Source of the DNA: Candidula unifasciata
Lineage: Eukaryota; Mollusca; Gastropoda; Stylommatophora; Geomitridae
Assembly (NCBI GenBank): GCA_905116865.2
Contig: CAJHNH020000790.1
Span: 1-64,000 of the forward strand
Length of the DNA: 64,000 nucleotides
Reading direction: 5' to 3'
Part shown: positions 11,640 to 24,179 of the stretch, in pieces
Layout: each line of letters opens with the position of its first letter
Numbering within the stretch: position 1 is the first letter of the stretch
Program-made: the position numbers and the translations under genes
The notes under the pieces: model-generated
Told to the model about the DNA's origin: nothing
Database searches by the model: none
What the model saw: only the letters and a program-made list of their open reading frames with translations

Positions 11640-13520
11640 TTTTTTTTTTAAACCAGGAAAGAACACATGGGCCAATGCGGCCACTTTTGCTTTTGACATC
11701 TATGAAGGGTTCCAGAATAGAAAATATGGCGGTAGGACTGGATCTCGAGGATGCTTACAACAGAGTGAGATACGACATCTTAATGACTGCACTGAAGGAG
11801 AAGGAGGTCAGTCCATGGCTGGTGAATTGGGTTGCAGCTGTCCTGTATTCACTTCGGGTTGCTCTCCGACTGGGCTCATGGACCTCAGAACCATGCACTT
11901 TGGCCCCAGGACTGTCACAGGCATCCCCCAGGCCTGTGCTCTTTAACGTGTATAGGAGCAAGATTGCAAGCCTAGAAGCACCAGGAGTTGGAAGGATACT
12001 GACTTTTGCTGATGATATACTTGCATATAGGCGGGGGAAGAGAGGGAACAAACAGCTCGGGAGCCACAAGTGACAGTAGACAAAGTGACTGAGTGGTGTG
12101 TATAGCAATGAGGGCTGTCATCCACCTGGAAAAGGTGTCTGTTTTGTGGTGTTCTCTGGACAACAGAATCGTTAAAGCTAATATCCCAAGATAGATGGTA
12201 GAAACGTCAACAGAGAGAGCAAACTGAATTATCTGGGAATTACATTTGACAGGAGCCTGTCATTTTAGGACCATGTGGAGAGTGTTGTGACAAGATGAAA
12301 AAAGGACTTAGTGCACTTAAGATTATGGCTGCAATTGACATAGAGCAGAGAGAATGCTTTTCACACTATATCAGCACCTGATCCTGTCAGTGGTTGATTA
12401 TGGCCTGGGACTGTTTACCGTCTCAAAGAGTCAGATGGACAAACTAGAGCGCATACAGAACGCAGCTATGCAGGTCATTCTGGGTTGCACCAGAGACACC
12501 CCAGGGGTATGTATGCTATACATCCTTGGTTTGCCGACATTTGCAGGTAGGCACAAGGTGCTGCAGGCGAAGTCATATCTCAGGGTAGCTCTTGGTGCAG
12601 TTAAGGGTCAGCGGCTGGTCAGCGGCTGATAAGAGGGAGGTCATGGATGGCTCAGGCAGAAGACACAATCAGACAGGCTCGCATCCTTGAGAACATTAGG
12701 CGAGGAAAGGAGTGGGTCAAAGTGCCACTTTAACAGTTAGACTTGTGTAGAGTCATAATCACGATGAGCCGGGAATGCAGAGACTGGCCAGCAGGTGCCA
12801 TGGAGGTGGAGATTCGGCAATTAATTCAAGATAATGAAGAGGATTTGATCATTTACACAGACGGTTCAGTGTCAAGAGGCAAAAGAAGTGCTTAGGGCTT
12901 CTTTGCAAAAGTTAATGGTTGATATTTGGTGCAGGAGAGCCTAGCATATGATACCACAACATCCAGCTTAAGAATGGAGGTGGAGGCGGTCACTGCGACT
13001 TTCTGCTGGCTACAGAACATAACACACACACACATTGTAATTGTAACTGACTCAGAAAACATGCTGAGGAAGATCAGAACAGGTATGCTTCGTGCATAGC
13101 ATGCTTCGCTGCAGAGGACAAGGGTGAGGAGTATTGTCTGAATTTTTTCACCGGGGAACGCAGGTGTGTAGGAAAATGAACAGGCGGACAGACTGGCTGG
13201 CTCTGCACAACTTGGTGGAATAATTTTACATGATAAGGCAGACGTGGTTAGTGCCTTGTGGGAGAGCGTGAACAGTTTGGAGGAGCAGATGGATCACCAC
13301 AGTCTGGTGAGATTGATGCAGTTGGGGGTGACTAGAGGTTGTGGCAGATGCTCGAGGCTCAGAGGAAAGGCAAGACGGACATTTAGTCAGAGTGCTACTG
13401 GCACCATTAATATCGGAACTCTTCGCTGGCTGCTAAAGATGGGGACGGAGCACTTATGGGAATGCCCCAGTGCTGGGATGTCGGTTCTTGAATCAATTCA
13501 AATCAAATTAAATCAATAAA
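11640..13520 (+). pseudogene. LINE family B with RT and RNase H, decayed
   Basis: Consecutive broken frames give NAATFAFDIYEGFQNR, DLEDAYNRVRYDILM (RT motif A), VLFNVYRSKIASLEAPGVG and ILTFADDILAY (FADD catalytic box). RT thumb-like ERIQNAAMQVILGCTRDTPG follows. Then come RNase H pieces (IYTDGSVSRG near 12,853; a GNAGV-x-ENEQADRLA-like stretch near 13,150) and a C-terminal TLRWLLKMGTEHLWECP. The 3' end is an AAATC-rich tail near 13,480-13,520. Frameshifts and stops inactivate it. Endonuclease and 5' end are missing. The RT plus RNase H architecture suggests the I-type group of LINEs (inference). Confidence 0.8.
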
Positions 13521-13557
13521 AAAAGAAATATTCAAAACAATGTTTTTCCGTAATGAA

Positions 13558-13855
13558 TTTAAATAATGCGGATACAAACGATAAATTGCACAATTTATTG
13601 CCTGGCATATTTCACTGTATCTCATCAGGTGCCTTACTACAGAGTTACATCAACATAAAATAAAGCACAAAACTTAATAAATTTAACTGATATGCGAATA
13701 GTTTCTTCTGATGCATTGTGTCTGTTTTGAATTTACTCAGTTTTGTGCTTTATTTCATGTGAATGTAACTCTGTAGTAACGCACCTGACGAGATACAGCG
13801 GAATATGCCTGGCAATAAATTGTGCAACGTATTGTTTGTATCCGCATTATTTAAA
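13558..13855. mobile_element. Palindromic MITE with about 115-bp inverted arms
   Basis: TTTAAATAATGCGGATACAA opens the element and its inverse complement closes it. The arms pair almost base for base through TTGCACAATTTATTGCC, CTGTATCTC and TACTACAGAGTTACAT, around a spacer of roughly 40-60 bases. There is no coding capacity. It sits just after the 3' tail of the 11.6-13.5 kb LINE. Confidence 0.8.
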
Positions 13856-15247
13856 AAAGAAATAGTAATTTTTTCACTTATCACCCAGCACTCAATAAAA
13901 CTCAAATATATATAAAAAATTAATTGGAAATGAACATGAACCCCTTAGTAATGTATAAATAAAATTTAAACAGGATCTGTCCATTAGATCTCGTGCCCCT
14001 GAAACTTTTGAACATCATTGCTTAGGATTTGTTTTTTTTTTAGTAAAGAAAAATGACTTCCAAAAATAGTATTTTGACAAAACAAAAACTTTTTATAACA
14101 CTTAGTTTGCTCATAATTTTATAGCCTATGTTAATAGTAATGGAATCACACTTGACCTAACTGACACTGAAGAATATTGATTTTTCAATAATATTAATTC
14201 TCTTTATACTAGCTGACTTAGTAATTATTATTGACTTTGCGTGAGATATATATCAGAGCTACCCCTCATCAAATTTGATTTTGATTTGATTTTACTCCAT
14301 CAATGACTTAAACAAGTCTACTTCACAATTTGCTTTGTCTAGCTTCTAATAAATCTGATAAACATGTTTTTTTTTTTTAATATGTTTGCATGCATGAAGA
14401 AGTCTGCTCAGAGGCCATATTTTTTCACCCAGACACTTAGTAACTCGGTAAAGCTAACAAACTTGCTACATTTTATACATCTTTTAACAACATTTTCAGA
14501 GTATCCCAAATGGTTACTGCCTGTTACAGCAAACACAAAGAATGGGAAATACCATTCAAAAATGCCGATTTGCGCTGCTATACTGGCAGATGTAAATTAA
14601 AAACTTTCGTCGTCACCGCCGACTAGATTGCAGGGTTGTAACCGATTAGCGCATGATGCGTTCTTTGGGTCTTAAAGAGTTGAAAACAATTTTGTGGACA
14701 TATTTTGCTAACCTATACTTTTAAACATGAGACTGTCTTAATTACTTAGTTTATATTGTTCCCAGTATTCTTCTTTGTTTCATAAAACAAGTTCTTTTGC
14801 ACTTAGTGCTCAAGAAATATGTGACCCAAAGCCACATATATGTTTAGATAAGAAGAAAAAACGAGTCTGACCTGCTGTTAATAAATATGTTCTTCTTTTA
14901 TATTTACTTTTAACAGGGTAGTTGGTGCACTGTATTGTGGTTGACAGATGGGCCAACACATCCAACTTCAGTAAATGTTTAATTAGTTGTCTTGTTAAGG
15001 GACAGTGTGTTTTTCTTTCCCTTCCCCCATCCCTAAATATGGAGCCAAAAACTCCTAAAGGTTTCATAAATGAATGACCATGGTAAACTACATTTCATTA
15101 TTTTATCTTTATCATTATATTACTGAAATAGAGGAACAAAAATAGACACTCCTGTTTTGTCATTATTCCTATTATCTATCCACATAAAAACAATCAATGC
15201 ATCTATATGTGCCAATAAATATAATCAAGAGTTAATATTTTGTAACA
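13856..15247. other. No gene seen; possible piggyBac-like end near 14,640-14,690
   Basis: AT-rich sequence. The stretch at about 14,640-14,690, read on the minus strand, begins CAACTCTTTAAGACCCAAAG. This resembles the CTCTTTGAGGCCCAAG terminus of the TTAA-flanked element at 23,200. No partner end was established. Confidence 0.35.
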
Positions 15248-15950
15248 TTAACCCTTTGGAGACGGATCCTTTTTAGAGTTTCAGTTCCAAGAAGACGGAG
15301 CCTTCATGAGGGGATTCTCATAGCTTATACACAAAATTTTTTTTTTTAACTGTTTAATTAACATTTACAAAACTATACATATTCCTATAGGAAATTGAAT
15401 GAACTAACAGAATATTAATTAATCAAACTGAAATCTTAACGTTTACTCAAATTACCTATTCTGATTTGCATAAGTTATGCAAGCAATTTTTATAAAACTT
15501 GGAAACATAACCAACCTGAAAAATATGGGTGCATTTTTGTATGGATGAAGCTTGAATAAGTCCTAACACCTGTATTTTGGGAAGTAAGGCCCTTGGAGGC
15601 CCTTCAGAAATCTGCCACAAAGTTCTACTTATTTTCCTGCCTCCAGCCATTTTTCAGTTGCTATGATGCAAGTCCGTTTTGCCATTTTTTGGGCACAGGT
15701 AACCCCAGAAACAAACGGATGTAAAATCACAGAAAATATCAAACTTTCTTGAAAGCCATTAATGAACATCCCACATGTGCAAGAAATTTGAGAAGCAGTC
15801 TGATTGGGTGGTGCAAAAACCTGACAGCCAATATCAAGGCTTTTATCACACAGGGCCAACCGATCAGCCCAGCCATCCTTCTGGCTTCTTTAAGTTGGGC
15901 TTATATTTTGACCACGTCGACTCCAGACGTGTAAACCTTTGATAGAGTGT
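15248..15950 (+). mobile_element. Possible piggyBac-like remnant (one end seen)
   Basis: TTAA at 15,248-15,251 is followed by CCCTTTGGAGACGGATCC, which has the TTAA-CCCTTT form of piggyBac-group termini. GC content rises in the following several hundred bases. No second end or transposase reading was found, so the extent is a guess. Confidence 0.3.
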
Positions 15951-16639
15951 TTTGCTAGCTCCTTAGTCAGAGCTTTTTTGGTTGCAGGCATAAAGCTGTA
16001 GCTAATATGAAACATTCTATTCAATTCACACCACTCAGCACATGGATAACATTTATACCACTGTTCTCATATGCACTTGTCACCATGTTTACGTTTTTGC
16101 TGATGATATTAATAGCGAGTAAAATTATGCATGCCATATGTCTTATCATTTAAATATCATCACAGTAATTTCTGAACAGAAATTATCATTAAAACACAAC
16201 ACTAGCAAATTTACACATACACACAAAAAGAAGAGAATATAAATTTACATCAAAAGTGTCACACCACACTCCATGCATGCATATTTTCTACACTAAAATT
16301 ACAACATACAAAAAAAGAAGGAATATATTTTCTAATCATGCATCTTTACTTTTTTAGTGTCTGGTTTGGTGCAGATTTTAGTGATACAACTTTCCATTCA
16401 TCTTTATAATTTGACATTTTGACCATGGGGCTGCCGTTCATATTATAATTTGTTCCCTAGTTGTTAAGCTTTTTATTATACTGATACTTTTTTCTTCTAA
16501 GTAGAAAAATATTACTGCTGATACAATGTGAGAAGACAAAACACAATTTTTTTTAAACATGTTAATTCATTGCTGTATTTTAAGAACAATGCAAGCTAGA
16601 ACAACATCATGGAACAGTTAGTATAGGAGGTTAAACTAT

Positions 16640-16990
16640 GACAAACTTAAGGTTTGCAGATGATGTTGATGGGCTGGCCAGAACAAGAGCTAGTCAAGCT
16701 TGTAAATCTGCGGTATAATTATACAGCACATTGGCAATTATGAACCTTTATTTAACTACAGTGAAAAGGTGACAAGTGCAATGGTATGGACATGTAATAA
16801 GAAGTAACGGCCTCTCAAAAACAATACTGCAGGGCTCAGTAGAGGGTAAGAGAAGAAGAGGCAGACCGAGAAAGACCTGGTTACATAATCTGACTGACTG
16901 GACAGGCCTCAGTCATGCAACCATGAAGTCCATCGCATCTGACTGCGAAAAGTGGAGACAGCTGATCAGACAGTGAACAGAAACCGGTGA
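16640..16990 (+). pseudogene. Internally deleted LINE fragment
   Basis: LRFADDVDGLA (RT catalytic box) at about 16,650-16,680 is followed within roughly 100 bases by QWYGHVIRSNGLSKTILQGS and GKRRRGRPRKTWLHNLTDW, the extreme C-terminal tail. The several hundred bases expected between these motifs are missing. The end is a GTTGATGTTGA-like tail. Confidence 0.65.
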
Positions 16991-17514
16991 CCCAACGGCA
17001 CATAGTGTTATGGGATGGTGTTGTTGATGTTGAACACCAACTTAAGTTTTAGCAAAATTTGTAATTAATGTTAAATCAACTTGACAATTTTTTTTTTAAA
17101 TGGTGACAGAAAACTAAATTATAAAACAGACAAGAAATTTACAAGTTAATTATAACTGTCCACTTTTTTGTTCCTTATCAGATCATGCTTAAATCAGAGA
17201 TCCTGAACATCTTTCTCACTAATTTATTCACAACTTTTGCCACTCCTTTGCCCCACTTACAGCAACAGTACTTTATGCTATTTATTTCTTTATTATGATT
17301 ATTATTGTTATTATTTATTGTGATAAGAGACCAGTCAGATGGCCCAAACTAAAGGGGTGAAATGTTGACTCCATCTAGCTGTCATGATTGAAGCATATCA
17401 AGGAAAAAAATAAGGACATATTAGCTTCCCCTCCTTTTTATAGGGAGTTATCACAAGTATGATGTGACATAATTTTACTGACATAATCAATTGAGTAAAA
17501 TAGGGAGCTGTGTG

Positions 17515-17900
17515 GTCTTGAGGCATGGTGTCTGCCTTGAGTGCTAGAGGTTCCGTGTTCAATCTCCAGTAAGGGCCGGTATTTTTTCTTGTGGACTTAG
17601 ACTTCTAGTATTTCCCCCTGGTCTCTGGGTGGTGAGATTGGACGCCCTGTTGTGCACGTAAAAAATCCCTTGGCAGTTGGAAATTGAAATCAGTAGCCTA
17701 ACGGCACTGCCCGGGTAAATGTTTGAGTTAAAAATCTATCGGAAGTATTTTAGGATTCTCGCTGGTGCTATAGAGCCTGCGCACTGTGCTAAGCTTCTTC
17801 GGACTCAGACTTGAGTAAGAAGTAGAACAGAGCACTTATGGATTACTATCCGTGTGCGATGATGTTAATCCGTTGTTAAAACCTCAAACCGTAATTGAAT
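17515..17900 (+). mobile_element. tRNA-headed SINE, copy 3
   Basis: This is the third and most divergent copy of the SINE seen at 5,940 and 7,050. The head is GTGTGGTCTTGAGGCATGG, a B-box-like GTTCAATCTCC, GTGCACGTAAAAAATCCC, TTGGCAGTTGGAAATTG and CTTCTTCGGACTCAGAC. It ends GTTGTTAAAACCTCAAACC. Confidence 0.75.
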
Positions 17901-18649
17901 ATATTTTGTCTGGACACTAAGGTAAAATTGTAAGGTATTAATGTGTTTATTTTTAATTACACAGCCCCAAAAACAACATGCTTCTTTTTGACAAATACAC
18001 TCTAAGTAACTGAGGCTAATTTATGCAAAATTATTATGCAAAATTAGCTGTTACAGATAAGATTTTTTTTTAAATAAATAAAGACACAAACACATTCTCA
18101 CACATTGTCTTATATCTTTAAATACCAGAATTTATTTTTAAGATCCTAACTATGCATAGTCATGCCAAATGAGTGTATCAGGAAATAGGGCAAGCTGTCT
18201 TCCTGATTCCTTTCATATTTGGAAGAGCATACCAGTCTACGGTGGTTCCATTTAGAGAAAGATTTCGTATACAACCAATGAACATGTCTGCAGACAAACT
18301 GGCTGGTTGCAGAAATTTTTCTGGGAAAAAAGAAACACAGTTAAATGAGAAATATAAACAGCTGAGATGATCAAATTCTAGTCGATACTAAACTGTCAGC
18401 TGATGAGTTACTAATTGTTCATGTGTGCTAAAGACATTACCAGGATAACAAAATATGTTTACATTCATTTTGGGCCTTTAGATACGTCTACAATTTTATC
18501 TGTAGCTTTGCTAAATTTAAACATATATTTTGGATTTGTATATTGGAGAAGTGATTCAGTAAGTCACAAATAGTTGTTTATTAAAACAAAACATAAAGAT
18601 GATAACAACTTAAAAACTGTTTATTTTTACACATGCACTGTCCCATTAT
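17901..18649. other. No gene seen
   Basis: AT-rich sequence without recognisable coding or repeat structure. Confidence 0.4.
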
Positions 18650-19480
18650 TTTTAAACTCAACTTCCCCCCACACTGATGCACTTGTCCCATCCTTTTATC
18701 AATCCTCCCAAACCTGCTGCTCTGTTTTCTGAACCACATTTCTGAACCTTCACATTCAACTTTTGCATCATTCGTGAAGTGTCTCCCACCAAGGTGGGTT
18801 TACAGTGGACCACAAAGGTGGAAATCACTAGGGGCTAAGTCAGGATTGCAAGGTGGATGTTTCAGAAGTTCCCAACTTAGATGTTTATTTTATCCTGAGT
18901 TAACTGAGCCGTATGTGGTCTGGCATTGTCATGAAGGAGCAGTACTCCTCTAGTCACCAGACCTGGACGTTTTCTTCAAATTGAATCCTGAAGTATCGAT
19001 AGAACTTTACAGTATGAATCAGCATTCACATTGTCACTTTTTTTTTTTTATTGGTTAAAGGTACTCATTGACAATCCCAGAACACTGTCAGAATAACTTT
19101 CCCTGCTGATAGCATAAAGTTGAATTTTTTAACCCAAGGTGAAGAAGGATGTTTCCAGTGCATTGAAACACTCTTTCAATCAGGCTGGTAGTGATGCACC
19201 CATGATTTATCTCCAGTAATAATCCTGTTCAGCATATCTTCTTCTTCCTTCTTCATCTGCATACAAAAATAGATGCTGCAAGGACAGGCCTAATCGGTTC
19301 ATTCTGTGTCCCTCTGTCAATTGTCTGCATACCCACCTTGAGCACACTTTCTTAAATTTCAATTGATCATGCATTATGTTGTATACTGAACCATGTGAGC
19401 ACCCTACTGCAGCTGCTACAGAGTCAACCATCATTGCTTGCCTGTCACCTCTAATCATACCAAGAGTCTGCATACAAATA
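18650..19480 (-). pseudogene. mariner-family transposase remnant
   Basis: On the minus strand, broken frames read in order: a helix-turn-helix region (GCSHGSVYNIMHDQLKFKKV), RWVCRQLTEGHR, ITGDKSWVHHYQPD (first catalytic Asp region), GVLLLHDNARPHTAQL (second Asp), and HPPCNPDLAPSDF (third acidic residue region). These are hallmark blocks of mariner/Tc1-superfamily (mariner DD34D) cut-and-paste transposases. Frameshifts, and a GDKSW in place of the more usual GDETW, mark it as an old copy. Terminal inverted repeats were not located. Confidence 0.85.
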
Positions 19481-19749
19481 AGTCAGATTTGTGAATTTGG
19501 ATGTGCATGCAACACCAAAGTCCAGAGGTGTATGAATACCCAGAACTTTCTGCCAGAGTTTATAGCAAGTGATCATGGAGAAGAAGAAGATAATTACGAT
19601 TTATTGTATGCCAATTTTCTGTTCTATTCTTTGTATTTATTGTCAGTATGAGTTTTAACAAATTCTTTGGGGGTGGAATCTCTTACTTTTAAATATAAAT
19701 GATTTTATGCCACATGTTGACAAGATAACCATTATGATTCACTTCCATG

Positions 19750-19950
19750 TACATATAGGCATCTGTTGACTCTTAATAAATTTACTACGGAGTGTAGACA
19801 CAAAACAGGATGGGAAATAAATGTGACAACTGGCTCTAGTATACACTGATGTAACCTCTGTATTAATGGACCTAATAAGAAATGGCAAAATATGCCTGGC
19901 AACCAGTAATGCAATATACTGTTTGTGTCCTCACTATTTAACTTCATAAT
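19750..19950. repeat. Diverged relative of the 13,558 MITE
   Basis: The stretch AAAATATGCCTGGCAACCAG then ATACTGTTTGTGTCC parallels GGAATATGCCTGGCAATAAA then GTATTGTTTGTATCC in the right arm of the 13.6-kb palindrome. The left arm is poorly preserved. Confidence 0.45.
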
Positions 19951-20279
19951 GAACAAACGTGATGGGAACAGAGAAAATGGAAAATTAAGAGATAACCAGC
20001 CGGGCCAAGATGGTTGGGATAATGTCACATTCAGGTAATGATCAACAGATCTGGTTTAAGACTTGAGAAATCACATGAGATGGTAAAGCTGTTGCTCATT
20101 AGCATGGCACATCATGAAAGTGCCAAGTCTAAAGTAGCTAATCCAAAATACTCCCTAGGTATGTGTATCAGACACAGGTTCATGTCTTTTGAATTTAATA
20201 GTACAGCTAATAAAATACTTTATGTGTTTCAGTTTAATTTTATATGATGTTTAATTATGATTATTTGCATTTCTGTTTA

Positions 20280-20600
20280 TGCATTAAAGGTAATAAATAT
20301 ATAAACAGGCGACAATTCTATTTTTCATTGCTTATTTTGTTGTTGTTGAAAACATTATGAAAAATCATGCACAAAATATCTGATGTAAAAAATGATGTTA
20401 AAGTATGATTCTTTCTATTTTTTTTTAAATGCATTAAAGTTAATAAATATATCAACAGGTGACCATTCACACGCGCGTGCGTGCATGCACGCGTGCGTGC
20501 ATGCGTGCATGTGTGTGTGTGTGTGTGTGTGTAATGAAAACATGAAAAATCACACACAACAAATCATGAAATGCAGTAAAAAAAAAGAAGTAAACTAAAT
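20280..20600. repeat. Diverged tandem duplication with Z-DNA-type tract
   Basis: GCATTAAAGGTAATAAATAT then AACAGG (about 20,282) recurs as GCATTAAAGTTAATAAATAT then CAACAGG (about 20,431). Between 20,467 and 20,532 lies an alternating purine/pyrimidine tract (CACGCGCGTGCGTGCATG, then (TG)n), a good candidate for Z-DNA. Confidence 0.6.
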
Positions 20601-21546
20601 TATAAAAGCGTGCCGCAGGTATAGTTCTTTTCACGACTGCAGCATAGTGAATGTTGTGTTCACAGTGGTGCAGGTTCAGTCACAAGAGGTGGCAGGATTT
20701 GTTCTGACCAATTCCCTCTGGAGTCAACTCATAAATGTATATACAGGGATCAGACAATTCCCAGAATGTTGTCAGAAAAGGAATAAGGTGGTGAGGAAGG
20801 GAACTGCTCCTCACATCTCATGTGGTGGGGTTTAGAATATATGAAGGTCAGTTCACATACAAATGGCAGTTTCTGCTCTACCTTTAATGTAAATGTAGTA
20901 GATCTTCTGGTCCAATATGTCAGACAGGCTGGCTGGTCACTGACATTTTTAAGTTATTTCTTTCTAGCTGCAGCCTGGTATTGCAATTTCTCAGTTTATG
21001 GACTGGGAATCCAAAGTTTCCACTGCCCATCTATTGAGCTGAATGCTTGGCGTCACACTAGAAGCTGTAGATTTCATTTGGAATAGGGTTTTTTCTGTTG
21101 TGCCTGCAGAGACTATGTGTTGTGAACTATGCCAAATATGATACCTGGCCCATGACATTTGGAGCTGCATGTATTTATTGCAGTATTGTATGTACAAATG
21201 CCATCTTGTGTGACTGACTGCCTGCATCAATGGTGGGCTGCTCTGGTGGAAGACTGTTAGTTTTGGCACATTTGATGGCTGCCTTGTGCTTTTGCTTTGC
21301 ATGTGTGGGCTTCAATATTTTGCTGGAACTGACATGTTTTTCACTAGTTTTTTTTCTTTTTTCAAAAAAGGACAAGGAAGGAAGAAAATTGTTTGTGATA
21401 TCCAAATGCACAGAAATGGAGCAGTTATGGGAAGACACATCTGCAGTGCACTTGAAACTTCAAATAACCAACCCATAATGTTCTTTTTCTAAGTACTGAT
21501 AAGTGACTTTTAAATTATATATATCAAACAGAACAATAATATTTAC
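20601..21546. other. No gene seen 3' of the last laminin exon
   Basis: This is the intron or 3' flank immediately downstream of the LG5 exon. ORFs of up to 103 codons overlap on both strands but show no domain. I could not find the terminal laminin exon here. Confidence 0.4.
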
Positions 21547-21769
21547 CTGGAAATCCTCCAATAAACAGTGGATAGTCCGTGATCATTCTGGTTGGCGTCC
21601 CATCTATTTTGCTAATCCCTATATACTCTCCATCTACTGCCACCGTCAGTTCTCCATCAAACACAGATGCTCTAACCTGATGCCATTTGTTGTCACAAAA
21701 CAGGAACATATTCTCATTGGTTGTTTCTGAACGAAATTCACCATCTGCATTCTTGAGGCCTAACTTTAT
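21547..21769 (-). CDS. Laminin alpha exon, LG5 middle; last exon recognised
   Basis: This 223-bp exon encodes IKLGLKNADGEFRSETTNE, CDNKWHQVRASVFDGELTVA and DYPLFIGGFPG. C-(D)-x-x-W-H-x-V and PLF(I/V)GGFP are the central and late strands of laminin alpha LG5. Acceptor CCACACAG and donor CAG|GTAAAT leave phase 1. The remaining LG5 strand with its conserved Cys, the stop codon and the 3' UTR should follow at lower coordinates. I found no convincing candidate between 1 and 21,546. Confidence 0.88.
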
Positions 21770-23195
21770 CTGTGTGGAATGAAACAATGATAATTACAAC
21801 ATGTTTAAATGCTCACTAACCTGTTTTTAAATCATATAATATTTTTTCCATTTTATGTTTTGTCAAGTTCTTTTATTTTTTTCCTTAATAACAAAGCTTA
21901 TAGTCTGTTCATATTATTTGATCTATCCATTTATTCAAATGCACAGAATGCATTAAAGCAAATTTAATTGTAATGATAAATTAACACAAAACATAATGAC
22001 TATTGCTTTTATGTAGCCTCTGAATCGATGATAATGCATTCAATGTTTTTGAATGCCTCTATCACTGAAGCTTTTAGGAAAATTTGATCTCATCTTGGCT
22101 TTAAAAAAACTGTATTGGTTCACGGGAAAACACCCATCAATGCTATTTTAAGCAAACATTTGCACAGGCACAGACTCACAAATATGGCACTGTAGGCAAG
22201 TAAGAAATGTGATTCAGATTTTTGGCTTCTCAGGGCAACAGGGTTTTCAAGTCTACTTTATTCTGTAACATTTTTATACAAAGTAATTGTATTTTTACAT
22301 AAAAAGATCAAGATCTACATGCACTGAAGTTGTTGTTTTCCTATAAATTTGCCAGAGCAATTCTAATTTTATTTGTCTCACACTGGGTACCTTTTATTTT
22401 TGCTTTAACGCTGATAGGTAGATTTACTAACCTGCACATAATAGCTTTCGAATAATATCATGTTATGTATTATTATCACCTGCTAAGTGCGTGTATGTTT
22501 TTTTTTCCAACCTCACTTTTCTAGATATCTGTCTCCAGGTTGTGACATTCTACACTTTCTGCAACAACTAGTGCTAGTGGCTATGTGTAACAAATTGTGA
22601 AAATAGTAAAATACAATGGTACAGAAGCCATTATAATTTGTATAGTAGTCAGTGCATATGACTGCTTGGGTAGTAGTCCAGGATAAATTTTTTGCAGTGG
22701 CAATTGTTTTCTTACCATAACCCAGCCTCACTAACTGCACATAAATGCATCTTAAAAGTTATCTTGGATGGAGAAGTGCAATAAATGGGACACTCCAATT
22801 CGTTGTGCAATGGTCTAGAGTATGTGAAAGCCAAGCATTTTAAACTGCTACAGCAATATTCTGTCATAGGACTACCTTTACAATAGTTGGGTAATAAATT
22901 AAGAGTAACTGGACTGTGTAAATATACTTACTGGAATTCTCTTAGGAAACAAAACAAGGTGATTGAAAATGTCACCTACCAGATTTAGAAATGGACAGCA
23001 AAAACAAAGGAAGAAAAAAATCTGGCACTGAGACTGACACATGTCTGCTTCAAATTTGAACGGGGAAAATACCTACATTTCTGTAATATTATTCTATTCT
23101 CAAAGATACTTAATTATCTCAAAATGGTTTTCCAATTATGAACTAACAAAGAAGATGCAAACATCTTATTACTGACTAGCATTATCTCTACCAAG
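21770..23195 (-). other. Laminin intron, part 1
   Basis: Intronic sequence between the two LG5 exons, AT-rich, with no recognisable repeat family before the TTAA-flanked element at 23,196. Confidence 0.5.
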
Positions 23196-24179
23196 TTAAC
23201 TCTTTGAGGCCCAAGCAACGGTGTGAGCATTGTTTGAGAAGTTCCATTTTGCCCAAACAACGCTGCCATCGTCGATCGTGTGTCCCGTGCATTTTGCTTC
23301 GCACACAGCTGTGTACTTGTTTCGAATGTTCGGAAGAACAATTAAACTATTCAGGAAAAAGTTACTCTGTGGAAATCCTTTTAGTTTAATTCATTATCTA
23401 AGTCACACATGCATAATTTGAATGGATTAGCAGCAAATGTTTTTTCAACAGTGCATTTTTCTAGGTTCGTTTTCAAGTGCCATGAATACCAATGTTTCAA
23501 CCACAAGTACAGGTCACAAAATTGTTTCAGTCAGATGTTTTTCATTCAGATAATGATAATGAAAATTTAGATTTTTCGGAAAGTGATTCGGACAGTGAAT
23601 TTTCATCAGCAAAGCTGAGCGATCAGCTGTTATGAATCTAGCTATTCTGATGAGTTTACACAGACAATGTTCCATTGCTACCGTATTTATGGTGCAAGAA
23701 AAGGAAAGGGCTCCAAACAAAGAGATAGTGTTATGGCCCTTTTTTTTTCTCTGAAATTTTGCTCAGCACTCTGTGAGAACTAAGAGACCTTGAGTGCTAA
23801 ACTAACCTAGCAACAAATCGTAACTTTAGAATTTGTTAGGAAATTGAACAAACTTTGAAGTTTTGTTCTCAAATTTCGATATTTATTACTCTTGTGGCTG
23901 CAAAACCATTTTAAGTGAAGAATTTATTTGTAAAATGTTGTTGTTGTGAAACCTGCTGAATTCCTACTAACTATAATAAAATTAAACTAACACTTATCAT
24001 CAGATTCAAAATTGTACATTCGTTTCTTTTCCACACAAAAAAAAAAAATACTTTTATAGGGATTAGAAGTATATTACATTCTCTATTGCCTTTCTTGTAT
24101 ACCACCCCCTCTGCCCTTTTTGTAAAGGGAAATTAATGTGGGCTAAGTCTGTCAAAATTCATGGCCCTGAAAAAGTTAA
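23196..24179 (+). mobile_element. piggyBac-like non-autonomous element
   Basis: The element is flanked by TTAA on both sides (23,196-23,199 and 24,176-24,179), the piggyBac target. Ends are related inverted repeats: CTCTTTGAGGCCCAAG at left and, inverted, CTTTTTCAGGGCCATG at right. At about 23,535-23,615 the plus strand reads SDNDNENLDFSESDSDSEFS. This is the acidic N-terminal style of piggyBac-family transposases, and it is cut short by a stop soon after. The DDD catalytic domain is absent, so this is an internally deleted, non-mobile-by-itself copy. Confidence 0.7.

Noticed and set aside
20991..21302. Candidate terminal laminin exon
   Set aside because: No Cys-bearing LG5 end (G-C-I/V-R-x-L), wrong reading and no matching acceptor in phase 1.
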